Below are positions 1-11,100 of a DNA stretch of 64,000 bases, in pieces. The first letter of the stretch is position 1. The number at the start of each line of letters is the position of its first letter. Position numbers and translations under genes: made by a program. The DNA comes from Pyrenophora tritici-repentis (Eukaryota; Ascomycota; Dothideomycetes; Pleosporales; Pleosporaceae), in NCBI RefSeq assembly GCF_003171515.1, contig NC_089392.1:1116001-1180000 (forward strand), read 5' to 3'. The notes below the pieces were generated by a model. The model was not told the DNA's origin and did not search any database. It worked only from the letters and a program-made list of their open reading frames with translations.

Positions 1-564
1 TGGCCGGATGCCTGGTGGCGCACGTTAATATAGATTAGTAATACTATGTAAGGGGCTGCGCTCCAGGGAGCAATCGTGAGGTATACGAGAGGTTGTATTC
101 GATAAGGAGCTATCTAGTTACTCTACTTGCGTGATGTTTATTTACTTGTCGGAAAAGAGTTATGCCGAAGTGTCTGAGCGCACTGTCTGAACGCTGCTCG
201 GACGGTAAGCAGAATCTGGGTACTTGTAACGGGCTGAACGCCCTTCGCCTCCCATACTTGTCTACGATCTCGTTTATTTTACTTGCCCGGCCCGATGGTT
301 GCTCTAGCAACTAGCATTGTATGTAGATAGCTACGTAGCCGAGAGCTTAGCTCTCTATCGAATACAATCTTGTTACCTTGGCCTGTCCGATTGTGCTCCC
401 GAGCTTAAGACTGCCCCCCGGGGTTGCGCCCCTTATAGGTACATAGAATTGCGGTGAGGTGCCCCTTCGAATCTTCCGGCCCGATTACCTGTTGTTAGGC
501 TGACAACTCACCGTCTGGAAGTCACTGTCCGTAACAGCTAACCGCCGGATATCTAATAATAAGG
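1..564. other. Left-edge region without a recognisable gene
   Basis: No open frame here resembles a known protein; the reading frames are short and lack coding character. A weak inverted similarity exists between about 89-115 and 346-372 (both contain a version of tatcgaataca in opposite orientation), which could be remnants of a mobile element's ends, but I could not define borders or a target duplication. Confidence 0.3.
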
Positions 565-624
565 AACCGACAGAACCGACAGAACCGACAGAACCGACAG
601 AACCGACAGAACCGACAGAACCGA
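565..624. repeat. 9-bp minisatellite (aaccgacag)n
   Basis: Six perfect tandem copies of aaccgacag run from 565 to 618, followed by a partial copy. Read on the minus strand it would give a Gly-Ser-Val repeat, but that frame runs into the adjacent LTR and is not a credible protein. The array ends about 70 bp left of the copia element. Confidence 0.9.
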
Positions 625-696
625 TGGACATTTCTGATCCAAGTAGGTATCTTACAAGATTTTTAGCTGAGCCTTCGCCACTCAAATGATAGAAAG

Positions 697-893
697 TGTT
701 GGAAGGCCTTGTACGATCGTACGGTGAATAACAGTAGCTAAGGTAATCTTGTGTATTGGTATTCTGGTGTATGATGATTCTACGAATGTGGGGGCTACGA
801 AGGTATACATAGCGTTGGGTCCGAGTTGGGCCGAAGTAGGATCGAGGCGGTACATTGGGCCTTATTAGGCGACACACCGTGTGTATGCCGACA
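697..893 (-). repeat. 3' LTR of the copia element
   Basis: This 197-bp repeat matches 6495-6691 without a difference that I could find. On the coding (minus) strand it is the downstream LTR. A purine-rich stretch (aagaaaaga on the minus strand, about 903-911) lies just inside it and could be the polypurine tract. Confidence 0.92.
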
Positions 894-987
894 CTGGCAA
901 TCTTTTCTTATTGTAACGACTGATGTAAGGAAAAACGGGTCTTCTAAAAAGGGCACAATGAGAGGGATTCCAAATAGGCATATGTGC

Positions 988-3900
988 CTACTCCGTAGGT
1001 CGCTGCACAGATCCCTCTACTCGGATTGACAGCTTGTTGCTTTCGATGAAACGTTCTAACGCGCGATTTGGTGTTGCTTTCGTGAATGCGTCCGCGGGTT
1101 GTCCTCTCCGTTGATCCAGCGGATCTCAGTGATCTCGCGACGCTCGTATGACTGCCGAAGCGCCATGATGTCGATCATCAGTCGCTTCTCAGCAGTTGTT
1201 CCGAGTTTGACGAGGCATTCATACAAGGAGTATGAATCCGTACACACAATAAGTGGGATCGGTGGTAGACCTAGGCGTCCTGTAATTATCTTGAGGGTTG
1301 TTAGGATAGCGATAGCGATGTCGACACCGCTAACCATGCCGTACGTTTCTGAGGCAAGAACGCTCCGGGTAACGCGTTTGCATTTGGTCGAACTCCAATG
1401 GATTACGTTACCACGAATATCAAACGTGCTGTCTTGTCGACTCGACTCATTCGCAAGGATAAGTAGGTACCCTAGCTGTGAGCTAAGGTCTTGGTTGTTC
1501 GCGAAGGATCCGTCTGTGAACACTACCAGCTTTGCTGTAGCGAGGTCGAGAGGACGTATCGCAGGCCTCGTTGTATGCTCTCAGATTGCCACTGCAGCCG
1601 GCGGTTAAGCTTCACGTATTCTGTGTCCTTAGGTTGTTGTATTTGCGCAGCCGCGGAAAGATCGAACGATGCTTCAGGTTGGCATATCGACGCAATGTAC
1701 GCCCACGCGCGCGCTGCTCCATGTACTTCTGTGCTCGGTTTGCTGCCTTCGGATCAATGATTTCGATCTTGGCACCTTGTCCCTTCTGCGTAAGTAGAAT
1801 CGTGTCTCCGCGCAACGTTAGAGTACATCCGTTGAACTCGAGTGATACTTCTTTGGACAGTCTCTCCTTGGGCTTAGCTCGAAAATTGGCTTTCTGGAGC
1901 GCAGCGTCTTCTGCACCAGAGAATGCAGGCGTCCCAATCGCGAGAGTATCGTCTGTCTGCAGGCCCACTATTCCAAACGCTTCCCGTCTCCCGTTCGTGA
2001 TCAGGAGGCACGGGTCATACGTTGATGTAGCCATGTCGAGCTCTTGCAGTGGTGTCCTTGGTACGTAGCAAACCAGTGGACTCCTGCTTCCGCGATTCCA
2101 TAGAGTGGCTTGATTACGCGAATAATTGTTCCCTTGGGATACTTTGTTATAAGCTCCTTTGGGAGGTGCGCTAAAACGTGCGGAATAGCTCTGTTTGTGC
2201 CTGTGGGTACGCTTGCGTGATATCTCGTAGTTCCACAACCATGCCCTCATCGAGTAATGCAGGCGCTAGGGCTAGAATCAGGCGCTGGCTGGCTCGTTGG
2301 ATGGTTGGCGACTGCGTCAGGATCTCGTGTTTGCCCTCGTCATTGTAACCTTGAACAACGAGGCGTGATTTCTCGTACGGGACCATGGTCTTGCCTTTGA
2401 CTTCGCGGACCATGCGCGATTTGAAGATACGATACCCGCCGTGTAGAGTTGGATCAAACAGCTCAAAACTGAATACTCCACGGCCGACGAGGTCGTCGAT
2501 CTCCTTCTGATCGGATGCTTCGAATGGAGCGCCCGGGACGTTAATCACGCCGTCATTGCGTAGCTTGACGGCCAGGGCGTAATCGTCCTCCTCCTTCTTC
2601 GACAGGTACTGCACCTTGGGCTTGTTCTTTGATCCAGGTGGGCGGCCCCGCTTGCGCGGCTGAGCCGCTTGGTTGGCTTCCGCCGGTGGTACCGGTAGTG
2701 GCGGTTCATCAGCAATCGCTTCGTCTGTGGTCGGAGATCCACCTGTGCCTTGATCTGCGCCGTCTATCGCTGTAGTCAGATCGCGATAGTACGGTTTTAC
2801 GACAGTGGATCGGAACGTCGTTGGGCCGTTGATCATGTCTACAGTAACATCGTGGTCCTTCATATCGATGACTCTATACGGCCCTTGCCATCCATTCTTC
2901 TCGCGCCATACCATCACCTCACTCTGAAGAGGCAGTGACAGTACCCCGTCTGTAGTAGGCCCATTCCTGGTACCAAGTGCGTTGCTCACCGCATGTTCCG
3001 CTGAGGCCTTCCGCAGCGCCCTCATCGCTTTCTGGATTGCCTCCGCGCGATGGGTTATCGAGGGAGATGGTGGTGAATCCATGGATATCCGGGGGTATGC
3101 ACCGAAGACGAGCAGCGTGGGTACGAGCCCGTCTGGGCCTGCGGTGTCGTTGACGGCCTTGACTGCCATCTGCAACACTGCGGCGTCGCTGGTGCCAGTG
3201 TCAAGCTCTGTCCTCAGGATCTCGTACGCGCGTCTGAGCGGTGCGTGGTATCTTTCTACCTTGCCGATAGACCAATGGGCCTCGGTTGGCACTTGTTTAC
3301 ATGTGATTCCCATGATCTTCGCCTCTGATCTGAATTCGACTGACGCGAAGTTGGTGCCGGCGTCGTGGGTGACGATATCTGGCGGCCCTTGGTATGTATC
3401 AATCCAGAGCAGGCGGAGTGCTTCCCAGGTGTCTTTCGCGCTCATAGACGGTAGAAATCGCGCGCCGTTGAATGTTGTAGCCGAATCGATCACGTGAAGC
3501 ACTGGTTTCCCACTCAGATACATCACATCTACGAGGATCTCGAAGTTGAATTCCCGATCATCTTTCAGCCTAAACTTGAATCGGCGCGGCGCTGGATCAT
3601 GCGCTTGGCAGTGATGGCAGAACGTTTGGATCTCTCGGAGCAGCCGTTCATCCACGTCCTCGTGTCCTGCGCGTTTGAGCAATCGTATCAGCCGTTCGAC
3701 GGCTGGATGCCCGAACCTCCGGTGTAAGCGTCGGAGCTCAGTCTCCGTAAGGAATACGCGCGCGCGCTCTGCCTTGCTTAGGTGGAACCACGGGTGTCCC
3801 CATTTGCGAATCACTGGAAAGGTAGCTTTTCCTTGTACCAGCTGGTCCGTAGTATTGTTGAAGTACACGTGGAGCCGGTCCATGTCTTTCAGACAGAGGA

Positions 3901-4261
3901 GAAACGGGGTGGGTGCGTTCAAGACCTCAAATTTGATCTTTCCAATCTGTGTCGATACATGTGCGGTTCCAATCGAAGTAGTGACGCTTCCTTTGCCAAA
4001 TTGCACAGATGCGTTTCCAGCAGTAGACGTATCTAGAGTTACGGTGGGGTCCTCAGTTTGGAGCGCCCAGAACTGCTCCTTTCCGGCTGTCGATACATTT
4101 GAGGCACCAGTGTCAGGAAGAATGCCTTGGTACGTGATTCGCGAGTATCGATCCTCGATAAGGAACTGCGTTGCGGGCGTAATAGGCTCCTTGCACCTGT
4201 AGACGTCTTCTCCAGTCACGTGGTGCAAAAAGGCCTGATCTGTGAGGTACTTAACTGCCAA
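988..4261 (-). pseudogene. copia pol (protease-integrase-RT-RNase H), frame-broken
   Basis: The first segment (4261-2171) carries the protease signature DTGAS, an integrase HHCC zinc site (HRRFGHP...CHHC), and integrase acidic residues in LVDVMYL, THDAGTNF and GKVERYH. The RT begins with YEKSRLVVQGYN and the first catalytic Asp in RDITQAY. The frame is lost near 2180. RT continues in other frames through 2250-1612, where GLQTDDTL supplies the paired Asp. RNase H follows at 1523-1056 (FTDGSFAN, LASETY, CTDSYSL); another one-base loss near 1100 diverts its C-terminus, and the displaced frame would stop at 988-990. The start lies in a frame -1 to gag and is open upstream across the gag stop, so translation could depend on frameshifting or on a one-base error in the GGGG run near 4325. 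At least three breaks are needed to explain the frames, so as written pol is not functional. Confidence 0.85.
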
Positions 4262-4293
4262 TCTTTGGTCCTCATCATCTTCGTCTTGCTCCT

Positions 4294-6270
4294 CTAGGAA
4301 GAACTGGTCGACTTCTTCCCCTCGTACGCGACGAGAAATGTGCTAAACTCCATTTGCTCTCCCGTAATCGCGCAGTGTGTGATGTACTGCGCTTTTGAGC
4401 GTTTTCTTTCTTCAAGCGTGTGGTTTGTGGACCAACAGCCTGTCTTGCCGCAGACGTAACATTTCTTGTCGATTTGTGTGTTGACTCCAGAGCGGTGCTG
4501 AAGCCCACCGCGTCCGCGGGTGAATCCGCTGCGTCCACCGCGAGGGTTGTAATTCCCTCGCAATCTTCCAGAGCTGTTGTTGTTGTACCGACGATCCAAG
4601 TAGTACTGGCTATCCGTATCCGCCTCAGTGAAGTTGACGGAGACGGTCATGGCGAGTGAGTTTTCGATTGACGATCGCAGATCTCCAAACAGAACCTCGC
4701 ATTCTAGAGACGGCTTGTAGAGTGCCATCTCGAGCTCCTTCACGCCTCGGCATGCTGTGATTACAGTCGTTCGGAGCGCGTATTCTCCCATGTACTGCTG
4801 TCCAAGTGCTCTTTGACACAATTGGAGCTTGTCCAGCATGATGTCAAGGACCTCGTGGAGGTTCTTTTCGGGGTTCTCCCTGCGGACTTTGACAAACGAT
4901 GTCGTCGTCCAGTCCGCGTAGTAATGGCCGTGGTTGACGTCTGTGTCGAAGTGGTTCTTGAGCTTTGTGTAGGCAGTCAAGAACGTATCCATCCGCTGAT
5001 CGACGAAGTGGAGGTAATACTCCTCTGCGCGGCCGTCGAGAATCCGTGGAAAGACTGCATGGAACTGCCCTGGCTCGATGTCTGCGTGATAACAGATGCT
5101 GTAGAAGATCTTCAATTTATCGTCTAGGAGGTCGTACGGCTTTCCCGTATACTTTTTGTCTCGGTCCCACATTTTCACGAAGACATTGATCGTCTTAGGA
5201 TCCAGTTTCTCATTGCCAAACTCGATTGGTGGAACTGCCTTGTACGGGTCTGTTTCACCAGAGGGCACAATTGGGGGAACGCTCAGTCCCTTCGGACGTT
5301 GCGGGTATGCTGGTGTATACTCGCGGAATCGGTCGAAGTTGTTGTAGGTGAGGGGAGGTTGCTGACTTTGGACGCGCTGATAGGCTGGCTGCGGTGCGGA
5401 TTCAGTTGTCTCTACAGGCTGGCTTCGGATTGGTTGGTTTTGGGCTTTCTCGATCGTTTTTGCTAGCTGGTCCTGAATCTGTTGTTCTTCCTCAACGGTC
5501 TCCTGTCGTCCTTGCACACGGGCGTGGGTCTGGTCTTGATCGCGGGTTTGCCGACTGTCTACGTCTCGGCCTCTTGTCCTTACAGGCGTTTGGGTTCGGC
5601 TCTGGGCCTGGCTTGATAATCTCCTGTCTGTGGACTGTACTGATCCTTCACTGCGTTGTTGCCGTAGTGCCCGCTCTTGCAACATGTGCGCAGCTGATCG
5701 TGTGTCAAACACAGCCGACTGGAATACGTCCTGAGGCCATTCTAGGTACTCCTCCATGCGTAATAACCTAGCTAGAGACTCACTAGGTGCCATATTAATA
5801 CGGCCAGTATACACTCCCTTAAAGCGGAGGATCCGCTTTAGTTCCTTTGTGTATATTGGCTGGGCACGTAGGAACATTGCCTCTGTCCATCCTTCAAAGT
5901 CCTGACGGAACTCCCAAAAGAGTTCTTCATCTGCTGTTGGTCGATCTGTATAGTCCGCAATCGCACGCGCAATGTACGTTGTTGCTGTAGTAATCCCTAC
6001 CTCATCGTCTGGAGCTTCAACGTTGTCCTCCCAAATCTCTGGATCGATGTGATGCCATTCTCTTGGTTTTATGTTTGTGGTCCCTAGTAGCGCCTCTAGT
6101 GTGGGTACCACTCTTCTACTACTGCTCGCCATTCCTACTGCCGGTGTCCTGGCTACCGGTGCTCTTTCCGATGATGTTCTCTCTCCTGCTATTGTGTTCT
6201 TGTTGACGCTTGTTGCGCTAGCTGCGTTCGCTAGAGATGCGTCGGTGGTCGTGGGTTGTACACGGGTCAA
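4294..6270 (-). CDS. copia gag-like polyprotein
   Basis: This 658-residue open frame precedes pol and would form the particle shell that packages element RNA. The N-terminal third is Gln/Arg/Thr-rich and low in complexity. The middle (about residues 330-560) is a typical gag core with motifs such as VFVKMWDRDKKYTGKPYDLLD. Near residue 615 is a zinc knuckle CYVCGKTGCWSTNH with spacing C-x2-C-x4-C-x4-H; the usual order is CCHC, so the third ligand is Cys here. An Arg/Gly-rich stretch precedes it, fitting RNA binding. The frame is intact, unlike pol. Confidence 0.8.
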   Translation of the reverse strand: MTRVQPTTTDASLANAASATSVNKNTIAGERTSSERAPVARTPAVGMASSSRRVVPTLEALLGTTNIKPREWHHIDPEIWEDNVEAPDDEVGITTATTYIARAIADYTDRPTADEELFWEFRQDFEGWTEAMFLRAQPIYTKELKRILRFKGVYTGRINMAPSESLARLLRMEEYLEWPQDVFQSAVFDTRSAAHMLQERALRQQRSEGSVQSTDRRLSSQAQSRTQTPVRTRGRDVDSRQTRDQDQTHARVQGRQETVEEEQQIQDQLAKTIEKAQNQPIRSQPVETTESAPQPAYQRVQSQQPPLTYNNFDRFREYTPAYPQRPKGLSVPPIVPSGETDPYKAVPPIEFGNEKLDPKTINVFVKMWDRDKKYTGKPYDLLDDKLKIFYSICYHADIEPGQFHAVFPRILDGRAEEYYLHFVDQRMDTFLTAYTKLKNHFDTDVNHGHYYADWTTTSFVKVRRENPEKNLHEVLDIMLDKLQLCQRALGQQYMGEYALRTTVITACRGVKELEMALYKPSLECEVLFGDLRSSIENSLAMTVSVNFTEADTDSQYYLDRRYNNNSSGRLRGNYNPRGGRSGFTRGRGGLQHRSGVNTQIDKKCYVCGKTGCWSTNHTLEERKRSKAQYITHCAITGEQMEFSTFLVAYEGKKSTSSS

Positions 6271-6494
6271 ATCTCAACCGGTCGGTTGGCGCGTGTATAG
6301 ACGGCGTCTTGGAACGCTTCTGATACGGCTGTAACGGTCGGTCGCTAGCCACGAACGACGCCTGATATAGCTAACAGTGAGCTTAGCATAGATAACTCCG
6401 CCTTGCTGATATAGGCAATCTAGGGAACGCGCGGGTAAAGAATCTATCTCTTCTTAACCTAACTGTCTGTGACTGCCGTGCAATCACTGATCAG

Positions 6495-6691
6495 TGTTGG
6501 AAGGCCTTGTACGATCGTACGGTGAATAACAGTAGCTAAGGTAATCTTGTGTATTGGTATTCTGGTGTATGATGATTCTACGAATGTGGGGGCTACGAAG
6601 GTATACATAGCGTTGGGTCCGAGTTGGGCCGAAGTAGGATCGAGGCGGTACATTGGGCCTTATTAGGCGACACACCGTGTGTATGCCGACA
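6495..6691 (-). repeat. 5' LTR of the copia element
   Basis: This is the partner of 697-893. On the minus strand it precedes gag, so it should carry the element's promoter. I did not recognise a classical tRNA-3'-end primer site immediately inside it; copia elements often use an internal tRNA fragment, which I could not identify. Confidence 0.92.
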
Positions 6692-6696
6692 GAAAG

Positions 6697-7312
6697 AGCT
6701 AATTAAGGCTCTGTGGGAGGCTAACAGAAAGAACGAACTCGTTGGTTCCTACGGAGGTGCCCGTCAAATATCTTCGCCCACCTTGGCGGGCAGGGGTTTC
6801 TGAGCCATTCCCAATCTAGTTAGATCATCCTCCGGCAGCTCTGGCTCTAGCTCTGGCTTCCTAATGATTGATTGATTGATTTCAGCCTACTCTGTTTCAG
6901 CCGTGATCTCCACAGCTATGCCCGGATGACAGACATGGCAGACAGCCGACGCGATGCGGACGTGAATCTGCACCGCCCCACTTCACTCTCGAAAGAGTCA
7001 TTTGTCCCCAGAGGCTTGTCGTTGTCTGGCTTCTATTCATGACTAATTAACCTGTAAATACACTGTTCTTTACGGGTACGCTGGAATCTATATCCGAAGG
7101 CTTCGGGTATCGGATTATGGGATAGATGCCACTTCCACAGGGATCTAGCTAGGTAGGCTCTAGCGTCTAGCTAAACATATCTTGGCTAGTAATCTGTACA
7201 GTTCCACTGCTCCTGGATGCTCCGGATATTCGCTGCGCGGGCTAGCTAACTACTAACAGTACCGGTTTTCCAAACATTCCGTACCCTCGATTGCTTTCGC
7301 ATGAGAACCAAT
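6697..7312. other. Upstream region of the NRPS, no gene seen
   Basis: About 0.6 kb of mixed-composition DNA lies between the copia right-hand target duplication and the TATA-like element of the NRPS. It contains a short (attg)n run near 6865-6880. I see no conserved open frame or RNA gene. It is the likely promoter of the NRPS and has probably been shortened or altered by the retrotransposon insertion. Confidence 0.4.
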
Positions 7313-7326
7313 CTGGATATATATAT
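7313..7326 (+). promoter_or_regulatory. TATA-like stretch upstream of the NRPS
   Basis: The run ggatatatatatat sits about 80 bp before the ATG at 7404 but only 6-18 bp before the ATG at 7332. A TATA box that close to 7332 would place transcription start downstream of that codon, which favours 7404 (atcATGtct, A at -3) as the real start. This is inference from spacing only. Confidence 0.4.
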
Positions 7327-7403
7327 CCGCAATGCCCGTCAAGACTAAATCCAACACGCAACGCACAGTAACATTCATCCTCAATCAAACAAGCAACATT
7401 ATC

Positions 7404-8137
7404 ATGTCTCAAACAAGCATTTTTCCTGCTCTCTATGCAGAGTCTTCGCGTATAGCAACCGACCAAAAAGAAAAAATCACGCATATTGCAACCGGATCGT
7501 ACGTGGAACTAACGAAACTTTCCAATGGAATAAAAGTCCACATTTCTCAACTAGTTCAACTGGCTCTTAGCCTTGTTCTCTCGGCATATCTAGGAGTGGA
7601 CGAAATGACTTTCGTATACGCCTACACTTTCGATGGCAATAGTTCTGTCAGTCCTTCAATCTGCTCCATTTCTCTAGACCAGGAGGAATCAATTGTCCGT
7701 TCCCTCCACGCCATCACCGAAACTTCCCTTCAGAAACATCAAGAAGAAATGGATGATAGTGTTGCCAGTGAGGCAGACGGGATCGCACTACTTCTACATA
7801 TTGGAAACAATAGTTCAATGTCCTGTCAAGTAGGATCTTTTTCTAGCTTGAAAAAGTTTAAGGTATAATAGAAAGCACTAAAGATGCCTACGAAAGCCAT
7901 TAACTAACGGATCATTAGGTTCTTATTCACATAACTATGGACCAAGTGATACGCATCAGAATAGAATATTCGACCTCTGTTCTTGGCATGGAACAAGCGC
8001 GCAGAGTGGCTGAAACTCTCGAACACGTCCTCTTTACGATTGCGCGGAATCCGAATAGCCCTTGTAAAGAGATTGATCTTTGCAGTTCGCGATGCAAATC
8101 AGACCTTAGTGGGTGGAACAAGCAACCTCCAGAGTTT
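7404..8137 (+). other. N-terminal half condensation domain (inactive)
   Basis: This N-terminus resembles only the C-terminal half of a C domain, with SQLVQLALSLVLSAYLGVDE matching the usual latch/floor region, and IRIEYSTSVLGMEQA the end of the fold. The HHxxxDG catalytic motif is absent, so it cannot condense. Half C domains at the N-terminus are known in fungal NRPSs that make cyclic peptides. A 56-bp intron interrupts it. Confidence 0.7.
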
Positions 8138-11100
8138 TTACCTCGTTGTATACACAAAGTAATTGAAGAGCAATGCAGAAATCGAGGTGATAACACTGCC
8201 ATCTGTGCTTGGGACGGAAATTTATCCTACAGAGAACTGAACCTATATGCTTCACGTGTAGCAGTTCACCTTCAACAGCTGGGTGTTTGTCCAGAGGTAT
8301 ATGTGCCGATATATCTGGAAAAATCGATGTTTGCCATCGTAGCTGTTCTTGGTGTTCTCAAGGCCGGAGGGGCATATATTTTTCTGGATCCTTCGTACCC
8401 AGTAGCACGATCGAAGAGTATTTGCGACCAACTAGGTGCAGAACTTGTGATCGTTTCAGTAAAAAACAAAAAGATTGGGAAAGAATTAGGCCGCAAAGCT
8501 ATAAACCACAGCCCCGCCTTACAAGAGACTATAAGCATTCCGGTATTGCCAAAGAATCCCATATATGCTGTTTTCTCCTCCGGATCAAGTGGAAAACCAA
8601 AGGGTGTTACTATGGAGCACGGAGCCTTTTATGCAGCTGCTATGGCAAACGGACCTGCCTTACGCTTGGGTACACAATCAAGGGTCTTGCAGTTTGCTAG
8701 CTTTTTCTATGATGTCAGCAACCGAGACATTCTAATGACGCTTATTTATGGGGGCTGTCTCTGTATCCCTTCAGAGCAGGAACGCCTAAGCGATCTCCAT
8801 GGTTTTATAAACCGTTATCAGGTCAATTGGGCTAGTTTGACCCCAGCCGTGGCGAGACTCTTGAACGGGAAAGATCTCACCAGCCTTTGTCATATGGTTT
8901 TGGGTGGAGAAGCTATGGATATAGGTGTTAAAACTGCATGGGAAAACCGCGTTCAGCTGATGAACGCATATGGACCTTGCGAATGTGCAGCAGTGAGTTC
9001 GTTGCAAACTTTTTCAACAGCAAGCTCGGATCACCGGAATATTGGTCACGGCCTTGGGACAGTACTCTGGATCGTCGATGAACGAAACCATGGAAGACTA
9101 GCGCCAGCAGGAGCTGTTGGGGAAATTGTAATAGAAGGCGCAAGTATAGGTCGAGGATACATTGGCCATCAAGAGAAGGACGAAGATTTATTTTTCGAAT
9201 CGATGCCCTGGATTAACCAAGTCCGGCCAGGACCCCACAACCGCTTTTACAAAACGGGAGACATCGGTCGTCAACTTCCAGATGGTAGTATCATCTACCT
9301 AGGTCGTAGGGATTATCAAGTCAAAATGCGCGGACGTCGGGTCGAGCTAGGTGAAATCGAGCACCACATCCGGAATTTCATGCCCGCGGTGCAGCTGATG
9401 GCAATTGAGAAGATACAACCGGCAGGAAGGCAGGAGAGTGCACTACTCGCAGCATTTTTACAGCTCAACGATGATACATGCAGCGAGCTTCTTCTGCCAA
9501 CTGTCGCTAGTAATGATTCGATGGCGCAAGTAGTATACCCAGCAAACATGGACGAAAAGTTGTCTAGATTTTTGCCTAGCTATATGCTGCCTGACGTATA
9601 CTTTTCTGTAGCACGATTTCCGATGACAGTTTCAGGAAAAATAGACAGGAAGCGGCTGCGCGAGATTGGGGCTACATTCTCAGCCCAGCAGCTGGCGGAG
9701 CTGCGCACGCGCAGCCAGGGACCAAAGCGGCAGCCGTCGACAGACAAGGAGAAGGCAATGCAGCAGCTGTGGGCGCAGGTGCTCAACATCGACGCAGACA
9801 GCATCGGGCTGGACGACAGCTTCTTCCGCCTGGGCGGCGACTCGATCGCAGCCATGAAGCTGGTGGCCGAGGCACGCAAGCAGAATGTTCACCTTACCGT
9901 CGCAGCCACTTTCCAGCATCCCAGGCTCGTCGATTTGGCCGCTTGGGCTGGCGGAGTAGATCCAGCTGTGGCGCAGAGCATTGTGCCCTTCTCCCTTCTG
10001 AACATCAACTCCGACGTCGACACAGCACGTATCCAGGAGGAAGTCGCTGCTGGCTGCAACATAGACAAGGACCTGGTGGAAGACATCTACCCGTGCTCGC
10101 CGCTTCAGGAGGGCCTGATGTCGCTCACGTCAAAGCGGGCGGGTGACTATATTATGCAGAGTGTACTAGAGCTGTCAGTCAGCATGGATGAAAGCGCTCT
10201 ACGGGCGCGTGGGAGCAGGTTGTGAAGCAATCGATGATGCTACGCACGCGCATCGTGCAGCACAGCAGGTTGGGCCTTCTGCAGGTGGTGGTAGCAGGCG
10301 ATATACAGTGGATGGAAGCAGACCATCTGGGAACGTACCTGGCAGAGGACAAAGCGGCGTCTATGCAGCCGGGCGACTGTCTGGCACGCTACGCTTTTGT
10401 CAAGGAGAGAGACGGTGGAAGGCGCTGGTTTGTGTGGACAATGCACCACGCTCTCTACGACGGCTGGTCTCTGCCTCGCATCCTGGGCGCTGTAGAGAAA
10501 GCATACAATGGTGGTGTTCTTGAAGAGCGGCCAGGCTTTAACGCTTTCGTCCAGTACCTTAGTCAGCAAGATCAGGAGGCCACTACCAACTACTGGCACT
10601 ACACTCGCCGGCTGCGAGGCGACAATGTTCCGCCACTTCCCCCATCAATACATCAGCCAGTGGCAAATGCAATGTTAGAGCACCAATGCCCGCCGCTCCC
10701 CAGGACAATGGCATCCGATACCACTACATCAACGCTGATCCGCGCGGCGTGGGCTATTGTTGCGGGTAACTACACCAGCTCAGACGACGTCGTCTTTGGC
10801 GCCACGGTGACGGGCCGCAACGCGCCGGGGCAGGCATTGAGATATAGTGGGCCCGGCAATTGCGACGGTGCCTGTGCGGGTGCGTTTACCAAGAGACTGG
10901 ACCGTACCAGCCCTCCTTGCTGCTGTGCAACAACAGGCAACCGAGATGATCCCATACGAGCAGACAGGATTGCAGCGGATCGCCAAGATGGGAGCGGATG
11001 CGCAGCACGCCTGTGGCTTCCAGACGCTGCTGATAGTGCAGCCAGCTGATGACGGTCTAGAGAGCGACAAGTCACTAGGAAGATGGCAGACCAAGTCAGA

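Larger units (their letters stand above)
697..6691 (-). mobile_element. Complete Ty1/copia-type LTR retrotransposon
   Basis: The element is 5,995 bp long. It is bounded by two 197-bp direct repeats (697-893 and 6495-6691) that start TGTTGG and end CCGACA, and flanked by a perfect 5-bp target duplication, gaaag, at 692-696 and 6692-6696. Coding strand is minus. Domain order is gag with a zinc knuckle, protease, integrase, reverse transcriptase, RNase H; integrase before reverse transcriptase is diagnostic of the copia superfamily. The LTRs look identical on reading, which implies a recent insertion, yet pol has several frame breaks. It lies roughly 0.7 kb upstream of the NRPS start, in opposite orientation. 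Confidence 0.93.

Noticed and set aside
485..877. Minus-strand open frame with Gly-Ser-Val repeats
   Set aside because: It is the minisatellite plus the copia LTR; the LTR part recurs at 6484-6675 with no coding signature.
10222..11049. Several separate NRPS genes, as stop codons between frames would suggest
   Set aside because: Every break coincides with a one- or two-base difference from sister copies or with a predicted intron. Domain order continues across each break, so one locus is the simpler reading.
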